In this document: positions 8,340-16,651 of the stretch, one piece after another | Numbering within the stretch: the stretch's first letter is position 1 | Layout of the letters: the number at the start of each line of letters is the position of its first letter | DNA from: Pirellulales bacterium | GTDB taxonomy: Bacteria; Planctomycetota; Planctomycetia; Pirellulales; JAICIG01 | Direction of reading: 5' to 3' | Assembly (NCBI GenBank): GCA_025924495.1 | Contig: JAICIG010000070.1 | Coordinates: 1 to 22,922 of the forward strand | Length of the DNA stretch: 22,922 bases | Position numbers and translations under genes: made by a program | Notes under the pieces: model-generated | What the model was told of the DNA's origin: nothing | The model's input: only the letters and a program-made list of their open reading frames with translations | Database searches by the model: none

Positions 8340-9008
8340 ATGATCCGTTTCCAGTGTCACCAGTGCGGCAAGAAGCTGAAGGCGCCCGAGGAGTACTCGG
8401 GACGCGCGGTGCAATGTACCGGTTGCGGCGCCGTGCAGGCTGTACCTGCCATCGAAGCGCCGCCGGCCGAAACCCGCACTCAAACGATCCATCCCGCTTC
8501 GCCGTTAGCGCACGTCCAGCCGGCTGCGGCGGCGGAGGCGGGCGAAGAGTCTCCGCTGCTTGAGCGCAAGACCGGCATGACGGACGACGGCCTGGATATG
8601 ACGCCGATGGTCGACGTCACATTCTTGCTGCTGATTTTCTTCATGGTCACAGCCGCATTTGCTCTGCAGAAGTCGATCAACATTCCTACGCCCGATCCCA
8701 GCGAGAGCGCGACGGAAAGTCGCACCGTCGAGGAACTGGAACAGGACGATGATTACATCATCGTGCGGATCGACAAAGACAATACGATTTGGGTGAACGA
8801 CGCCGAGGCGCCCAGCGAGCAAGAGCTGCTCGCCAAACTCAAAGAGGCGCGGGAAGGTCCGCCCGGCACAACGACTAAGGGACCCAGCAAGTTGCTGGTC
8901 ATGGCCAGCGGAGACGCACAACACGAAAAAGTGGTGATGGCGCTCGACGCAGGCACGGCTGTGGGAATGGACGATGTCCGCTTAGCCAATGGCGACGACG
9001 ATTTCTGA
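8340..9008 (+). CDS. Zinc-ribbon-ExbD/TolR fusion protein (second copy)
   Basis: This 222-aa protein starts with a compact zinc ribbon: C6xxC9 and C26xxC29 separated by 16 residues. An Ala/Pro linker follows (about 35-78), then an ExbD/TolR domain. The membrane helix is near 89-109 and the signature LDMTPMVDVTFLLLIFF puts the conserved proton-relay Asp at D92. By family topology the ribbon is cytoplasmic and could bind a protein, nucleic acid or metal. Such ribbons are common at the N-termini of planctomycete proteins, but fusion to an ExbD domain is unusual. The ATG is 24 nt after the stop of the first ExbD gene. The two ExbD domains are clearly different in sequence outside the helix, so this is not a recent duplication. 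Confidence 0.88.
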   Translation: MIRFQCHQCGKKLKAPEEYSGRAVQCTGCGAVQAVPAIEAPPAETRTQTIHPASPLAHVQPAAAAEAGEESPLLERKTGMTDDGLDMTPMVDVTFLLLIFFMVTAAFALQKSINIPTPDPSESATESRTVEELEQDDDYIIVRIDKDNTIWVNDAEAPSEQELLAKLKEAREGPPGTTTKGPSKLLVMASGDAQHEKVVMALDAGTAVGMDDVRLANGDDDF

Positions 9009-9065
9009 GATTCTCCTGAGCCGAAGCATTCTTTGTTTATCCGCACGACGGTTGAGATCTGCTGA

Positions 9066-12000
9066 ATGCCGAATCACGAAACCATTCTTGCCATCATCGA
9101 AAAAAGCCAGCTGGTTTCCTCGGCGGCGCTAGGCGAACTGCGAAGGAAGCTCGAGCAGTCCCCCGCTGCGGCCGACTTGCGGATGGCGGTGCGATGGCTG
9201 GTCCAGAAAGAGCACATCACCTCAGAGCAAGGCAGGAAGCTGCTGGCAGGCCAGAAACCGTCAGCAGCGCCGCCGGAGGCTGAAATCGGCCTGGCTCCCA
9301 TGGCAGACGAAGCCGGGCCAAAGCCCAAAGCGGCCCCTTCGCCGGCTCGGCCGGCGGAAGAAGAGGAAGACTTGGAACTCTTTCCTCTCGACGAACAGCC
9401 GCCCAGCGCCGCCGTAAAGCCCAGAGCAAAGCCCGCCGCGCCGCGCGTCGATGACGAAGTGGACGAAGAGTTGGAATTATTTCCTTTGGACGAGCAACCT
9501 GCGGCTCCGGCGGCCAAGCCTGCTGCGGGAAAACCTCCCGCAGCCGGGAAGCCAAGTGCCGCGCGTGCTGCTGCCGCCAGCCCGCCGCGATGGGCCGGCA
9601 CTCCGAAGCCAGCCATACCTGCGGCGGCGCCTCCCGCGCCTCGAGCGGCAAAACCGCGACAGGCCGTGCCGGCGGCGGATGTCTTCGCGGAGCCGGCGGC
9701 AGGACCGGCGGGCGGCTATTTCGGCGCTGAAGATCAATTTAGCCAGGAAGAACGCCAGCCCAAGCCCTCGCGCCACGAGCGCAGCATCTGGGACACGCCG
9801 CTGTTGCTGATTGGCGGCGGTTCTCTGCTGGCGATGGTGTTGGTGGGCGGCCTGCTCTATTGGGCTTTGAGCAGAGGCAACGCCGATCAGGCGTTTGCCA
9901 TGGCGGAACAGGACTATAAAGCGGGCTCATACACACAGGCGATTCAGAAATTCGACTCCTTCCTGGAGAAGTTTCCCGACGATGCCAAGGCCAGCACGGT
10001 GAAGGTGCACCGCGGCATGGCGAAAATGCGGCAAGCCGTGGATGGAGCGCGCGATTGGTCGAAAACGCTCGATGTCGCCAAATCAATCATCGCCGAGATA
10101 TCGACCGAGAAAGAATTCGGCGAAGCCCGGCAGGAATTAGTCGCTCTGCTGCCTAAAATCGCTGAAGGACTTGCCAACCAGGCGCGAGAAAAAGGCGACC
10201 ATTCCCTCGTCGAGAAATCGAACGAAACGCTCAAGCTCATCAGCAAATATGTTCCCAAGACGATGATGCCCACGCAAAAGGTGGCCGACATCACGGCGTC
10301 ATTGGCGCTGACGGAGCGAATCCTGGGTCGCGATGCCGCATTGGAAGAAACGCTGAAGGGCATTCAAAAGGCGATTGCCGAAGGCCAACCGCAGGTTGCC
10401 TACGCAGAACGCAAGCAGCTCTTGAAGAACTATCCCGACTTGATGAGCAATGAGCAACTGCAAAAGGCCGTCTTGTCGTTATCTGAGGCGGAGCGCGAGC
10501 AGGTTCGATACGTGGCGGAAGCAAAGCAGCCCGCGCCGGCTGAAGCCGCTTCGCCGGTCGAAGCGGAAGTCGTGCTGGCCAACGTCCAAGGCGGAGAAGC
10601 GCCTGGCATGGCAGGCCGACAGACGTACGCGTTGGCGGGGGGCGCCGTGTTCGCCTTGCAGGCCAATGACGGCAAGGTTCTTTGGCGTCGATTTGTCGGG
10701 TATGACGCTGCATTTTTGCCGCAGCCGCTCACGCTCGATCCGGGCAGCGACGTGTTACTCGTCGACACGACTCGGCAAGAAATCATTCGGGCTCAGGCTG
10801 ACAACGGCGAAATTCGCTGGCGCCACGCGCTCGCTGAGGCGTTCGACGCAGATCCCGTCGTATCGCGCGATAAAGTCTGGGTGGCGACGCGCACAGGCCG
10901 AATCGTTGCCATCGATCTGGAATCGGGCGTTTCGCCTGGCTACTTGCAACTGCCGCAGGGGGTGCGGGTCGGGCCAGCCTTCGATTCACGCGGCCAGTTG
11001 TACTATCAACTGGGCGAGAACTCCAATCTGTTTATGGTGTCGGCAGCGACCAACGAGTGTCGCGAAGTGCTGTATTTGGGGCACGAACCGGAAAGCATTC
11101 GCGTACCGCCCTTAGTCGTCGCTCCCTATATTTTCGTGTGCGAAAATAACGGCGCTAGCGACTCGGTGATGCACGTGCTGTTGACCGACGCTCAGGGGCT
11201 CTCGGTCCGGCCGGCGCAGGCCTCGGTGCAACTCTCCGGGCACGTGATGGCGCCGCCCGTCGTCGCAGGCCGCACGCTCGTGGTGACGACCGACCGCGGG
11301 GCCATCTACTCTTTTGAGATCAACGCGCCCGATCCGGGACCTCCTTTGACCAAGGTGGCCGAAAAGCCGGCAGAGGATTCGGCTCCCCAGGTTCGCTATG
11401 CGCTGCTGCGAGATGCGCAGCTTTGGGTCGCGGGAATGGGGCTGACAAAGTTCGACATTCAATCGGCGCGGGGACGCCTGGAACCCAAGTGGATTCACGA
11501 CGAAGGAGACACGTTCATCAGCGCCCCCACGATCCAGGGGGAAGTCGTCTTCCACGCTCGCCGCGAAAAGAATCAATCCGAAGTGTTGGTGTCTGCGGTC
11601 AAGGCCGGCGATGGCTCGCGAATTTGGCAGACGCAACTGGCGGCGCCGCCTGCCGGCGCCCCAATGACGGGCAAATCGGCCGATAAAATGACCGTCATGA
11701 ACACGGCGGGGGCTTTGTTCGAGATTCCGACAGCGGATCTGAAAGGACGCGTCGTCCAAGATCGCGCCGTCGCCGCCACGCAGGTTGACCGCCCGTTTCC
11801 CGAAGGCGTTTCTCCCGCGGTGCTGGCAGGCGGTCGTCTGGCCCTCGGCGCCAACGGTCAGTCAAAAGCCTTGATTGCCGACGAGTCGGCTCAGCGCGAA
11901 CTGCGATGGCTCTCGCTGCCCGATCCGCTCGGCGCCTTGCCGATCAGTTTCGGCGCCGGGCTGCTGACTCCAGGGCGGCTCGGTCAAGTGTTCGTCCTCG

Positions 12001-12644
12001 ATGCCGTCACGGGCCGAAACTTGATGGCGCCATTCCAGCCGCGTTTGAGCGACAACGAACCGTATGCTTGGAGCCACCCTGCCAGGCTCGGCGATCATGA
12101 AGTTCTACTCGCCGACGGCCGCCAAACGCTGTTTCGGCTGGGAGTCGCCGCACAGCCGCAGCCTAATCTGGTCGCTCTCGCCACGGCGGAGCTACCGGGC
12201 CCCGTGACGGCGCCAATAGCCACGCTCAGCCAAACGGCTTATGCCGTCGATGGAACGGGCGAGTTGCGTTCGTATTTGCTTCCAGGCCTGAAGTCCGGCC
12301 CGACGTGGCCAATTGGCGGCGCCCAATGGGGGCCAATCCAAGTCGGATCATACGCCTTGCTGCTCTCGCGCGGCGGCGAGCTGGCATGCTACGACGATCA
12401 GCGGCAACAAGTCTGGAAAGTCGCCTGGCCGTACGGTCCGCTCGCCGGCACGGCGTTGGTCTCCGGCGAAGATTTTCTGCTGGCATCGGTGGCGGGGGTG
12501 GTTTATCGGATTGCGGCGGCTTCCGGCGAAGAACGCGGGCGCCTTGACGTGGGCGAACCGCTCGGGGCGGGGCCCGTTGCGGTCGGCGATCGGTTGTGGC
12601 TTGCCGGCCACGGAGGAACGTTGCTGGTCGTGGCTGCACCTTGA
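9066..12644 (+). CDS. Large membrane protein with TPR-like segment and PQQ-type beta-propeller
   Basis: This 1192-aa protein has several parts. Residues 1-63 form a small helical domain that aligns without gaps over its second half with residues 77-97 of the kinase at 16652-18142. Residues 65-235 are a low-complexity Ala/Pro/acidic linker with two copies of the motif LELFPLDEQP (103-112 and 136-145). A membrane helix follows (246-268). Next is a TPR-like helical region (about 272-480) beginning AEQDYKAGSYTQAIQKFDSFL. From about 497 to the end lie beta-propeller repeats of the PQQ/YncE type, with units such as GGAVFALQANDGKVLWRR and GEIRWRHALAEAF. Topology is inferred as N-terminus inside and propeller outside. 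No quinoprotein active-site pattern is evident, so a scaffold or binding role is more likely than a dehydrogenase. It starts at ATG 9066, 57 nt after the ExbD gene. Confidence 0.85.
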   Translation: MPNHETILAIIEKSQLVSSAALGELRRKLEQSPAAADLRMAVRWLVQKEHITSEQGRKLLAGQKPSAAPPEAEIGLAPMADEAGPKPKAAPSPARPAEEEEDLELFPLDEQPPSAAVKPRAKPAAPRVDDEVDEELELFPLDEQPAAPAAKPAAGKPPAAGKPSAARAAAASPPRWAGTPKPAIPAAAPPAPRAAKPRQAVPAADVFAEPAAGPAGGYFGAEDQFSQEERQPKPSRHERSIWDTPLLLIGGGSLLAMVLVGGLLYWALSRGNADQAFAMAEQDYKAGSYTQAIQKFDSFLEKFPDDAKASTVKVHRGMAKMRQAVDGARDWSKTLDVAKSIIAEISTEKEFGEARQELVALLPKIAEGLANQAREKGDHSLVEKSNETLKLISKYVPKTMMPTQKVADITASLALTERILGRDAALEETLKGIQKAIAEGQPQVAYAERKQLLKNYPDLMSNEQLQKAVLSLSEAEREQVRYVAEAKQPAPAEAASPVEAEVVLANVQGGEAPGMAGRQTYALAGGAVFALQANDGKVLWRRFVGYDAAFLPQPLTLDPGSDVLLVDTTRQEIIRAQADNGEIRWRHALAEAFDADPVVSRDKVWVATRTGRIVAIDLESGVSPGYLQLPQGVRVGPAFDSRGQLYYQLGENSNLFMVSAATNECREVLYLGHEPESIRVPPLVVAPYIFVCENNGASDSVMHVLLTDAQGLSVRPAQASVQLSGHVMAPPVVAGRTLVVTTDRGAIYSFEINAPDPGPPLTKVAEKPAEDSAPQVRYALLRDAQLWVAGMGLTKFDIQSARGRLEPKWIHDEGDTFISAPTIQGEVVFHARREKNQSEVLVSAVKAGDGSRIWQTQLAAPPAGAPMTGKSADKMTVMNTAGALFEIPTADLKGRVVQDRAVAATQVDRPFPEGVSPAVLAGGRLALGANGQSKALIADESAQRELRWLSLPDPLGALPISFGAGLLTPGRLGQVFVLDAVTGRNLMAPFQPRLSDNEPYAWSHPARLGDHEVLLADGRQTLFRLGVAAQPQPNLVALATAELPGPVTAPIATLSQTAYAVDGTGELRSYLLPGLKSGPTWPIGGAQWGPIQVGSYALLLSRGGELACYDDQRQQVWKVAWPYGPLAGTALVSGEDFLLASVAGVVYRIAAASGEERGRLDVGEPLGAGPVAVGDRLWLAGHGGTLLVVAAP

Positions 12645-12673
12645 ATCGTCATTCATTTCGGCGCGATGTTCGT

Positions 12674-15070
12674 ATGCTGTTTGCCTTAAGTTTCATTTGG
12701 TCGCTGCTACTCGCCGCTCGCCGCAGGGCGATTCGGCTGGCCGCGCTCGCCCTGCTTGGGCTCGGCCTTGCCGCGTCTGTCGGATACTGCCAGCAGGCTG
12801 CCTCCGGCGATGAGGACGCCAACGTACCGCTATTCGAACGAGAGCCGTACGACGAAATCGTCCTAGACGATGAGGCCCACACGGTCGTGCCCGTGCTGCC
12901 GCTCGAGCTGCCCGACCGTCGAGTACCGGATCGAGATACGCTCAAAAAGAGCGATAAGCTGGTCGCCAAAAAAATTGACGATCCGACCCAAGACTACGAG
13001 ATCTTGTGGAAAGATATCGCCGAGGTGCGACTCTTCGAGCAAATGGTGCTCGCCAAGGCTCGCGAACTGGTGCGTGAAGGCAAAAGCGATCCGCGGAAGT
13101 TCGATGAAGCGTATGCCTATTTTGATTACCTCAAGCACAACTACCCCAAGACAGAAAATCTCGACGCCGGACTGGAGGATTATCTTTATGAGGATGCCGG
13201 TCACTGGCATAAGGCGGGCAAGTATGAAAACGCGGTAGGCTTGCTTGACGAGTTGTACCGGCTCAACCGCGAGTACCCGAAGCTTGAAGCGGCGCTCGGG
13301 GCCACGACGCAAAAGATCGCTGAGCAGCTTGTGTCTCGCGGCGAGTACCCTGCCGCGCGTCGGCTGATTGCTCATTTGAAGCAAAAGTTTCCTCAGCAAC
13401 CGATCATTGCCGAATTGGAGCAGCGATGGGCCGATGAAGCGCGGCAACTGGTGAAGGAAGCGAAACAGCAGGTCGACGACGGCAAGCTGCGCGAAGCGTG
13501 GACGACGAGTTCGCGCGCCGTGTTTATCTGGCCCAAGTCGGCGGAGATTCCGCCGTTTATGCAGGAGTTGCACAAGCAATACCCGCGAGTCGTCGTCGGA
13601 GTAACCTTATCTGCCGGCCCAGCTGCGGGGGACCGCGTTCTCGACTGGGCGGCTCGTCGTAACGGCCGATTGCTGCACCGCCTGTTGGTCGAATATCAGG
13701 GTCCGGGGACTGATGGCGGAGTCTATGCCTGCCCGTTTGGTCCCGTCGAATTGGCCGATATTGGGCGGCGTTTAAATTTCCGCCTTCGCCAGGGAATTCG
13801 CTGGTCGGGCGGCGAACAGCTTACCGGCTTCGACCTTGCCAGGCGTCTCTTATCGCTGGCCAATCGCGGTCTGCCGGGCTCCGATCCAGATTGGTCGGAG
13901 TTATTTGGCGGCGTGGAAGTGTTCGATGTCTTTAACGTCAGCGTCGACCTGCGATGGACCCATGTGCAACCGCTTGCCTTGCTTGAGACGCCGTTGGCGA
14001 CCGCCGCCGAGGGAGAACTGGCCGCCACCGTCGGTCCCTACCGGCTGCTTGAGAATTCCGGAAAGGACGCCAGCTTCACGGCCAACAGCGGTTATTTCGA
14101 CGCGCAGCCCGGCCAGACGCAGGAGGTCATCGAGCGGTACTACGAAGACGCCGGAGCCGCACTTCACGATCTGCGGAATGGGCAGATCCAAGTGCTCGAC
14201 CGGCTAAACCCTTGGGACCTCGAAAGATTTCGTGAGCAACCCGACATCGTGGTCGAGCAATATGTTCTGCCCAGCGTCCACTGCCTGCTGCCCAATCGCC
14301 GCCACCCCTTGACCGGACATCGATCGTTTCGAAGAGCCTTGGAATACGCCATCGACCGCGGGGCAATTCTCAAAGACCAGATACTACGCGGCGCCGAACG
14401 TCCGGGCTGCCAATTGGTCAGCGGTCCGTTTCCGATTGGCAGCAGTCTCGAAGATCCGTTGCGTTACGCATATAACTCCGACGTCGCCGTGCGGCCTTGG
14501 AACCGCCGGCTGGCGTTGGCGTTAGCGGGCGTTGCACTGCACGATGTTTCGGAAGCATCGAAGAAAAAAGGCGCCGGAGAAGTGAAAGCGATTCCGCCTC
14601 TGGTCCTCGCCTATCCGGCGCACGAACCGGCGCGCATCGCCTGCAAGGCCATTCAGCGGCACCTCAAGTCGGCGCAAATCCCGATCGAATTGCGCGAACT
14701 CAAGCCGGGCGAAGCCTTTCCCCCCGACGACAATTACGATCTCGTTTACGCCGAGTTGGTGATGCAAGAGCCGCTCGTCGATGCGGCCCGATTGCTCGGC
14801 CCCGAGGGCATCGCCGGAGAGGCGACGCCGTATATGGTGCTTGCGCTGCGCCAGTTGAGTTCTGCCTCGGGCTGGTCGGCGGCGCGAAAGAAGCTTCAGC
14901 AGATCCATCGGCTCGCCGACGACGATACCGCGGTGATTCCTTTGTGGCAATTGACCGAATTCTTCGCCTATCATCGCAGCCTCGAGGGCATCGGCTCAAA
15001 TCCGGTGACGCTCTACCAAAACATTGAGCAGTGGCGAGGCAAGTTCCGAATTCCCGCGGAGTCGCCATGA
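12674..15070 (+). CDS. TPR plus family-5 extracellular solute-binding protein fusion
   Basis: Numbered from ATG 12674 (798 aa), a hydrophobic N-terminus with an RRR break (1-40) acts as signal or anchor. A helical TPR-like region follows (about 107-300; blocks such as KYENAVGLLDELYRLN). From about 305 to the end is an SBP_bac_5 domain, the peptide/nickel-binding type of ABC importers. Signatures are FRLRQGIRWSGGEQLTGFD near 367 and HRSFRRALEYAIDRGAIL near 549. No permease or ATPase gene accompanies it, so its domain may serve ligand sensing or have been reused as a structural part. The frame extends upstream to a GTG at 12596, but that would overlap the preceding gene by 49 nt and put Arg-rich sequence before the signal. 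The stop overlaps the next ATG (ATGA, 15067-15070). Confidence 0.82.
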   Translation: MLFALSFIWSLLLAARRRAIRLAALALLGLGLAASVGYCQQAASGDEDANVPLFEREPYDEIVLDDEAHTVVPVLPLELPDRRVPDRDTLKKSDKLVAKKIDDPTQDYEILWKDIAEVRLFEQMVLAKARELVREGKSDPRKFDEAYAYFDYLKHNYPKTENLDAGLEDYLYEDAGHWHKAGKYENAVGLLDELYRLNREYPKLEAALGATTQKIAEQLVSRGEYPAARRLIAHLKQKFPQQPIIAELEQRWADEARQLVKEAKQQVDDGKLREAWTTSSRAVFIWPKSAEIPPFMQELHKQYPRVVVGVTLSAGPAAGDRVLDWAARRNGRLLHRLLVEYQGPGTDGGVYACPFGPVELADIGRRLNFRLRQGIRWSGGEQLTGFDLARRLLSLANRGLPGSDPDWSELFGGVEVFDVFNVSVDLRWTHVQPLALLETPLATAAEGELAATVGPYRLLENSGKDASFTANSGYFDAQPGQTQEVIERYYEDAGAALHDLRNGQIQVLDRLNPWDLERFREQPDIVVEQYVLPSVHCLLPNRRHPLTGHRSFRRALEYAIDRGAILKDQILRGAERPGCQLVSGPFPIGSSLEDPLRYAYNSDVAVRPWNRRLALALAGVALHDVSEASKKKGAGEVKAIPPLVLAYPAHEPARIACKAIQRHLKSAQIPIELRELKPGEAFPPDDNYDLVYAELVMQEPLVDAARLLGPEGIAGEATPYMVLALRQLSSASGWSAARKKLQQIHRLADDDTAVIPLWQLTEFFAYHRSLEGIGSNPVTLYQNIEQWRGKFRIPAESP

Positions 15071-16572
15071 GGTTGGTCATTCTAAAACGCGCAGAAGGGC
15101 GACGCCGGCGCTGCCGATGGACGACCGCATGGCGCCTGGCGGTCATTTGCCTGGCTGCTGCATCGCCCGCACACGCTGCCCAATCGGTCTGGGAACTGAC
15201 GCCCTATCGCATCCGCGTGCTGGTCGCTGCGGCGCCCAAGCCAGAGATCACCGCGCGCATGATCGAGCGCGTTCGAGCGGTCGTATCTGAGCGGGCGGCA
15301 ACGGCGATCGGCGGTTCATGGGACTTGCACGTGGAAGCAGCGCCGGGCCCATTGCAATCGGTCATGCTCGCCTCGTTAGAGAAAGTCTCATTCGACCAGT
15401 TGCCCCAGGATTTGCTTGAGGGAAACGAGGACAAAGCGATTTTGCTTTCCCTCGATTTTCGCGATGGCTCGTATCTGGTCGGCGCTCGCGAGTTCGACTT
15501 GCGCAGTCGGATGACCGCAGCTCCCGTCTTGCGGATCGTGCCGGGACCCGCCACGCTTGGAGATGATGCGTTTCTTGCCGTGACTGCGGCTTTCGCGCCT
15601 CTCGCTGAAATTGAAAAGGTGGAAGATAAGCAGGCTTCTCTACGGTTACGGGCTGCGGAACTCCCCGTTAAAGACCCGACACTAACATCGGTGCGGCCCG
15701 GCGATGTCTTCCGCGGCGTGATTCGCTTTAACGACCGCGACGGCAAGCTCCGCAAGCTGATGTCGCTCGACTGGACTTTCCTGACGGTTCAGCAGGTCGA
15801 CGGTCCCGAGTTGACATGCAATTTGCACAGCGGACTACGCAGCCCGCTCAGCGGTCGCCGGCGCGGCAAAGTCGAGCAACTGGCCTTATTGACGCGCTCC
15901 CCCGGCGGAAACACCCGGCTGGAACTTTATTCTCGTCCCATTTCCAAACGTCCTGACTCGAGCCGCCCGCTGGCGGGCTATGAGGTCTATTCGCATCCGG
16001 CAGACTCGCCGGTCACGACGTTGCTCGGCCGAACCGACGGCCGAGGCGAGTTGACCATCGCGGCCGACGCCAGCCCCGTGCGAGTGTTGCTTATCAAGCA
16101 CGGCGGCGAACCGTTGGCGAGATTGCCGATCATGCCCGGATTGCAATTGACCGCGCGGGCCGAAGTCGCCGACGACGATCAGCGGCTGGCGGCCGAGGGT
16201 CTGGTGACTGGGCTGCAGGAGAACTTCGTTGAGCTGGTGGCCAACCGCGCCGTGCTGATGCTGCGGATTCGAGGGCGCATCAAAGACGGCAAACTCGAAG
16301 AAGCCAAAACCTTGATGGCAGAACTGCGCAAGCTTGGCCGCCAAGACGATCTTTCACTCATGATTGATTTGCGCAAGCGGTCCGCGGCCTCTGCCGATCC
16401 GCGAATGCAGCGGAAAATCGATCGGTTGTTCGAAGACACGCGAGAGATCGTCAACCGATTCCTGACTCAAGGAGAGGTCGACCGATTGGAAAGCGAATTG
16501 GCGGCGGCGCTGCGCGGGGAAGCGCCTCCTGCTAACGACGATCCCGAGGCGGCAAGCGGGGGCGGATATTAA
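15067..16572 (+). CDS. Secreted protein of unknown function, last gene of the ExbB/ExbD-propeller operon
   Basis: I do not recognise this 501-aa protein. The N-terminus is very basic (RRRRCR), then hydrophobic (about 20-36) with a plausible cleavage after AHA at 37, so it should be exported. The middle part is beta-rich. A stretch near 300-360 (GYEVYSHPADSP..., GRTDGRGELTI) looks like a transthyretin/carboxypeptidase-regulatory type Ig-like fold. The C-terminal third (about 370-490) is charged and helical with coiled-coil character. The ATG overlaps the stop of the preceding gene (ATGA) and GGAG lies 5 nt upstream, which decides this start over the GTG at 15031 and indicates translational coupling. 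Its place suggests it works with the solute-binding-like protein. Confidence 0.8.
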   Translation: MRLVILKRAEGRRRRCRWTTAWRLAVICLAAASPAHAAQSVWELTPYRIRVLVAAAPKPEITARMIERVRAVVSERAATAIGGSWDLHVEAAPGPLQSVMLASLEKVSFDQLPQDLLEGNEDKAILLSLDFRDGSYLVGAREFDLRSRMTAAPVLRIVPGPATLGDDAFLAVTAAFAPLAEIEKVEDKQASLRLRAAELPVKDPTLTSVRPGDVFRGVIRFNDRDGKLRKLMSLDWTFLTVQQVDGPELTCNLHSGLRSPLSGRRRGKVEQLALLTRSPGGNTRLELYSRPISKRPDSSRPLAGYEVYSHPADSPVTTLLGRTDGRGELTIAADASPVRVLLIKHGGEPLARLPIMPGLQLTARAEVADDDQRLAAEGLVTGLQENFVELVANRAVLMLRIRGRIKDGKLEEAKTLMAELRKLGRQDDLSLMIDLRKRSAASADPRMQRKIDRLFEDTREIVNRFLTQGEVDRLESELAAALRGEAPPANDDPEAASGGGY

Positions 16573-16651
16573 GGCGCCGCCATTGGAAACGCGTGGTGCG
16601 CGATCGTCGCCGCGCCGCTGTCGCACTTCCACGCCTGGCATTCCACGGCGA

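Noticed and set aside
7572..8492. 306-aa open frame on the minus strand across the ExbB and ExbD genes
   Set aside because: Its translation is Arg/Gly/His-rich without motifs and is antisense to three genes with clear family signatures.
9074..9616. Ala/Gly-rich 180-aa minus-strand frame opposite the propeller-protein linker
   Set aside because: The composition is explained by reading the Ala/Pro/acidic linker codons backwards; no start or ribosome site supports it.
12596..12673. GTG start at 12596 for the TPR/solute-binding fusion
   Set aside because: It overlaps the preceding gene by 49 nt and puts basic sequence ahead of a good signal segment that begins at ATG 12674.
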